Below are positions 15,614 to 19,167 of a stretch of 19,167 nt of DNA, one piece after another; positions within the stretch are counted from its first letter, which is position 1; each line of letters begins with the position of its first letter. The stretch comes from Zygnema cylindricum (lineage: Eukaryota; Streptophyta; Zygnematophyceae; Zygnematales; Zygnemataceae): contig JBBHKE010000751.1 of the NCBI GenBank assembly GCA_037447655.1, positions 1 to 19,167 on the forward strand, given 5' to 3'. Under the pieces are notes generated by a model. The model was not told the origin of the DNA and did no database searches. It was given only the letters and a program-made list of their open reading frames with translations. A program made the position numbers and the translations under genes.

Positions 15614-16677
15614 TGTAGAAATCGATGGTTCTTTTTTAATTTTCTAAGTCTAAATTGGAATATAAAAAGAAGCAGAGGCAGTCAGCCTCTTACTTCTCTC
15701 TCCAACTCCCACACTTGTTGCAATCACTTAGAAATTGGAGAGGAAGCTAGAGCCATGGCTACCTAGGCTACTCAAAGGTTTACAAAAAATAAATAAGTTG
15801 ATTTACGGATAGGTAGGTTTATTTGCTAAAAGGAGTATGTCGGAACCATGATTTGATCCTGGTACCTGCGGATCGTCAAAACGCTGGTAGACAGTAGACT
15901 TATTTGTTAAGTCTAGACAAAATATACATTCTATAAGGTTAAATATTTATTTAAATGTTGCTATGTATGAAAATTCATTTAACGGCGGATGTTTACGGAT
16001 ACATAGATCCAGTTATGTAAAAGTACGGATTTCGGTATGGATAAGAAAAGAGTAGTGCGCATTTTGTTTCTTTTACGAAATAAATGTCGCACAAGCATTT
16101 ATGACGGCTATGATTGAAATCTGCATTCAATCGGACGGCCGAAAAGAACGCCGAGATCGCGGAAGAGATTCTCGGCGGTTTGTGGTCATCGCCACATCGA
16201 AAGACACGTGGCACGATTACGTTGGATCGCGGCATCTTCGGGGATTACGAGACAGAATCTGGATATGACATGTGGCGACATTTAGGCCATGTCGTACATT
16301 ATCAGTTCATAGAATACACCAGCAGATGTACTTTTGTGTACGGCATTGTAATATGATTGGTGTCGTACATCAGTAGATAGATTTTTGTGAGGGATAGGAC
16401 TTAGAAAAAATTTGTAGATATGACCCTCTCTTTAAAGAGCTTTTGTACAAAAGGTCAACTTTGACCCTCCATAACTTACTACTCAAGGGAGCAAATTCAT
16501 AGATTTTTTTATGCTATCGACTCAAGGGAGTCTTGCTTTCATAAGGGTGAAGGTGGTCAGAGTTTTTATTTGCGAGGGTGGCAGTTATTTGTGCTGAAAG
16601 ACAAAGGGGTCAGGGTTATCCTAGAGGCTTCACGTGAGTTGCTTACTCTGAGGTCCTATGGAGGTCTCTAAGTTGCA
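15614..16677 (+). repeat. 3' LTR of element B (1064 bp)
   Basis: It begins TGTAGAAATCGATGG and ends CTAAGTTGCA. It aligns end to end with 182-1246, with the same small-scale structure near its 3' end (the TTGTACAAAAGGTCAAC block) that C lacks. CACGTG is kept at 16205-16210. Its in-LTR ATG (16658-16660) opens a 35-codon frame running out into flanking DNA to 16765. Confidence 0.9.
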
Positions 16678-16682
16678 AAGTT
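16678..16682. repeat. Right target-site duplication of element B (AAGTT)
   Basis: AAGTT follows the CA end of the 3' LTR and matches 177-181. It marks the right border of the whole nest. Confidence 0.8.
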
Positions 16683-17454
16683 CCATTATACGTTTCTGTA
16701 ATTGTACGGCAAACTCTACAAACCAGGTCGATTGTGTCGATGTTCCATCACGTAGAGTTTGTTAACCATGTGTTTTTAATTGACTTGCACCACGCAAGCT
16801 ATGATCCGATATTGAATATCTTTCAGATTTTTAGCACCGACAAACTTAACTTCAAATCTTCACTTGCGTACCATGTACCTGCGTACGAAGTAATCATACG
16901 ACAAAACTTTTATACGCCAGTCTGTATGCCAGCTCATTTTTTAGGGTTTCAGTTTTCGAACATGACGAAAGTCCTTTGAGAGAAATAGTGTGACGAATAA
17001 AAGTTACCAAAAATAGAGTGACGAGGGAATGTTAATCAATTTCGTTTTTATTTTCGGTTGTATTTTAGAAAGCGCGTGTCATGTGCAAATTTTGAGATTT
17101 TTCGTTGGTTTTCCATCATGACACGTAGTTTAATTGTCCAGCGTGTCACGAATTTTTTTTTCTGTATCTGCGAACCCACCTCCTTGAGTTGGGTTGATAG
17201 TTACAGAAAAAAATAAAGTGAACTCCTCACAGATGAACATTCGACGGCCAGTATTACCTCCAAGACATTCGCAGAGTATCGGCAAGATTCTCTCTAATGT
17301 TGTTTTTTTCGTATAAAAACAAAATAGGCGGTACGATTTGGTACCGAGGGTCGCGGATTTCTTTAAACTACGCCACTTTTTGCCTGATGGAACGTCATCC
17401 TAAGACACTTATTAACTTTAATACAACGACAGAATTATAGTTTAAGCGCGGTAT
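16683..17454. other. AT-rich intergenic DNA, nothing recognised
   Basis: No convincing gene is present. An open frame at 16734-16979 (81 codons) has no motif I recognise and sits in low-complexity-like sequence. Motifs such as AATAGTGTGACG near 16985 resemble the TAGTGTGG anchor of the tandem repeat to the right, so this stretch may be an older, more decayed extension of that array. Confidence 0.35.
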
Positions 17455-17828
17455 TAGTGTGTATTTTGCTACAACATACGTACAAGCGACGTCATTTTTG
17501 AACACAACAGCGTGTCGTGGTCAGTTCGAAATTCGTGCTTACGGGAATCATAACTGATCACACACTACACAATTCCCGGAGTCGCGTTAACATGTAATTG
17601 CGTAATTAATTTTCGGTAGACGCGGATGTCGCGAAAATGCTACGGCGAACGATTTGTACAAATCCGTACATACACATATTTTAGTGTTTAGATATTATGG
17701 TGCGACAATTAATACAAAAAATAATACAAATTAGAGTACATGATAAATTAGTATCATGGTTTACCGGAAAAAACACAATTTACCGTAAAGTACGCTAATT
17801 GTTTCATTACACTAATTTTTTCATTACG

Positions 17829-17873
17829 CTAATAGCGATTCACGGTGTATTGTACACCGTCAATCGCTATTAG
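17829..17873. repeat. Inverted repeat 1 (21-bp arms, 3-base loop)
   Basis: The arms at 17829-17849 and 17853-17873 are reverse complements with one mismatch around TTG. The inner core is CGGTGTA/TACACCG and the outer part is CTAATAGCGA/TCGCTATTAG. No T-run follows directly as in a bacterial terminator, and the setting is a plant repeat array. Confidence 0.75.
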
Positions 17874-18378
17874 TGCATATAACGCCAATTCGGTGCCCTT
17901 TTTTCAAAAAAAAAAACCCGAAATACAATCCATAATTATATTTTTTCCAATATTCTAATTAGGGTTTTCTTTCAATTAGCGTTAATAATGGAAGTACACT
18001 GCGATGGAAATAGTGTGGCGTACGGACAGGGTATTTTCGTACGAAATGGTATTTTTTGAATTACAAAGGCATAAAAAGACACTTAGCATTATTGCGCACA
18101 CATATGAATGTGCAATGGAAGAAAGCGACGCAAACTCGTCGACAAAAATCGCGTTCTCATATGTTCGTCCGTCGACCGTGTGACCAGCGCGACGACGTAA
18201 GAATGGTCAGATTTTGTACGAATACACATATTACTGTAGACATCGAAAGGGCGGGTATTTATTATACAGGATAACCCAAGTTACAGTTAGGGATTAATTA
18301 GTATATATATATTTTTTTCAAAAAAATAGAATTCCAGATTAGTGTTAATAACACTATTTTTTTTTGCACTATTTATTC

Positions 18379-18440
18379 TTTACTCTAATTGCGATTGACG
18401 GTGTACAGTACAGTACACCGGGAATCGTAATTAGAGTAAA
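18379..18440. repeat. Inverted repeat 2 (28-bp arms, 6-base loop)
   Basis: The arms at 18379-18406 and 18413-18440 pair with three mismatches around AGTACA. The core GACGGTGTAC is shared with inverted repeats 1 and 3, and the outer part is TTTACTCTAATT. The right arm overlaps a further near-palindrome, AATTAGAGTAA/TTACTCTAATT (18429-18451), that recurs at 18837-18859. Confidence 0.7.
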
Positions 18441-18897
18441 TTACTCTAATTCGGTCGCTCGAAATTTCGACACTATCACATCAAATAGAGTAAATGATTC
18501 TAATTTTTTCATTATACTATTTAAGGTAGGGTTTAATTAGCGTTTTTAATTCAAATATATGTTTGTTTTAAATAGTGTGGAGTACGGATGACGCCCGTCC
18601 GTGCAAAATTGTACTTTTATAAATAAAAAATGTACAAATAATGATGTAATACAAGCCATTATCATGTAACTGTGTTTTAACAATCCGCGTAGTGCAAACG
18701 CCATATTGACGATAAACTGTACGTTTTGTCAGATTCTGTACGATACCTTATTTATAGTAGAGGATATTAACTTGCCAAATTAGAGTACACCGCATAAATT
18801 AGAGTAAATTCCTTTCTGAAACAGTTCTATCACATAAATTAGAGTAAATTACTCTAATTATTTTTTTCTCTTTTTTTACTCTAATTTTTTTATTACT

Positions 18898-18995
18898 CTA
18901 ATTACGATGCGCGGTGTAGTTATCATACTTTTGTGCATGGAAGCTTTACACCTTTGTACGGAATAGGCAAACTGTACACCGTGAATCGCTATTAG
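18898..18995. repeat. Inverted repeat 3 (21-bp arms, 56-base loop)
   Basis: The arms at 18898-18918 and 18975-18995 match as reverse complements at about 17 of 21 bases, with core GCGGTGTA/TACACCGT. The right arm is nearly identical to that of inverted repeat 1. The 56-base loop suggests an insertion in this unit or a deletion in the others. Confidence 0.6.
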
Positions 18996-19167
18996 CGTGT
19001 TGGTCGCTAATTGAGGTACCCTGTTTTTTTGGGCAAATTCTCAAATAGAATTAGACATTCTAAATGTTCCTACACGTTATTTGAGGTGTTCCATAGAATA
19101 GGATTCATGACTCTAATATAGTGCCATCGTAAATAGTGTGGTGTACGGTCTGTCAGAGACGTACTTT

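Larger units (their letters stand above)
182..16677 (+). mobile_element. Element B: old, degenerate Ty1/copia retrotransposon, host of the nest
   Basis: B is bounded by LTRs in TG...CA form (182-1246 and 15614-16677) and by matching AAGTT duplications. Between them lie a 5' gag remnant (1227-1640 and 2494-2604), foreign insertions (1641-2492; element C with element A inside it, 2605-13513) and a 3' pol remnant (13514-15600). B's own Gag C-terminus, protease and most of integrase are gone. The two LTRs differ at roughly one base in ten over the stretches aligned by eye, and the coding parts carry stops and frameshifts, so the copy is old and dead. Its PBS and PPT match those of the young element A almost base for base, which places both in one wider family even though their LTRs differ. 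Confidence 0.85.
17455..19167. repeat. Diverged tandem repeat, period about 560 bp (three units plus a partial)
   Basis: The anchor TAGTGTG recurs at 17455, 18011, 18573 and 19134, at spacings of 556, 562 and 561. In the last three copies it is followed by a GTACGG-type motif. Other landmarks keep the same register: an inverted repeat (centres ~17851, ~18410, ~18947), TAATTCGGT-type motifs after it (about 17885, 18449, 19006) and an AGGGTTT...AATTAGCGTT block (about 17960 and 18530). Sequence between landmarks is much diverged. The first unit is the least certain, although its TTGTACAAATCCGTACATAC block near 17653 has a counterpart near 18210. The array runs off the window end. It could be an old satellite or tandemly duplicated non-coding element sequence; no ORF is conserved across units. 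Confidence 0.6.

Noticed and set aside
16734-16979. 81-codon frame right of element B as a host gene
   Set aside because: No domain, no clear promoter, and AT-rich repeat-like context; it may be chance.
18056-18274. 72-codon open frame within the tandem repeat
   Set aside because: The frame is not kept in the neighbouring units of the array and has no recognisable motif.
17829-18995. CRISPR-like or terminator-like reading of the repeated hairpins
   Set aside because: Spacing is ~560 bp with diverged units, in a plant genome with no cas genes; this is neither a CRISPR array nor a bacterial terminator set.

Overview
The window is plant repeat DNA with no recognisable host gene, rRNA or tRNA gene. 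It is dominated by Ty1/copia LTR retrotransposons in a three-level nest, followed by a diverged tandem repeat. A plant host is supported by the copia type, by the Gag-Pol domain order (Gag-PR-IN-RT-RNase H) and by the primer binding site. That site matches plant initiator tRNA-Met 15/15, including an anticodon-stem stretch that animals do not share (tRNA sequence recalled from general knowledge). I cannot name the species.

Layout. 1-176 is unclassified flank. Element B (+ strand, 182-16677, AAGTT target duplications at both ends) is the oldest and outermost copy: 5' LTR 182-1246, a gag remnant, and, far to the right, a decayed integrase-to-RNase H remnant (13514-15600) with 3' LTR 15614-16677. 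B's gag is broken by an unclassified ~850-bp insertion (1641-2492). It is broken again at 2605 by element C (- strand, same family as B), which keeps its 3' LTR (2605-3644) and a rearranged pol but has lost its 5' half. Inside C's pol sits element A (- strand, 4345-10755, AGTTC target duplications), a young and structurally complete copy. A has two 1034-bp LTRs with one difference seen between them and a single uninterrupted 1449-aa Gag-Pol ORF. Inferred order: B, then C and the 1641-2492 insertion, then rearrangement of C (tandem duplication of its RT/RNase H part and loss of C's 5' half with B's middle), then A. 16683-17450 is AT-rich with nothing recognised. 17455 to the end is a ~560-bp-period tandem repeat carrying an inverted repeat in each unit.

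The most interesting biology is the architecture shared by A and B. The gag start codon lies inside the LTR, 20 nt before its end. The primer binding site follows directly and is itself translated (Gln-Val/Leu-Met-Gly-Pro-Pro). It is complementary not to the tRNA 3' end but to the anticodon arm of initiator tRNA-Met, which implies half-tRNA priming as in Drosophila copia and yeast Ty5. At the other end the stop codon abuts a 13-nt polypurine tract that touches the 3' LTR. The internal region therefore has essentially no untranslated DNA, and the LTR must supply the whole 5' leader. The B/C rearrangement has also left a ~1.67-kb-arm inverted repeat that could form a long hairpin RNA matching this retrotransposon family.
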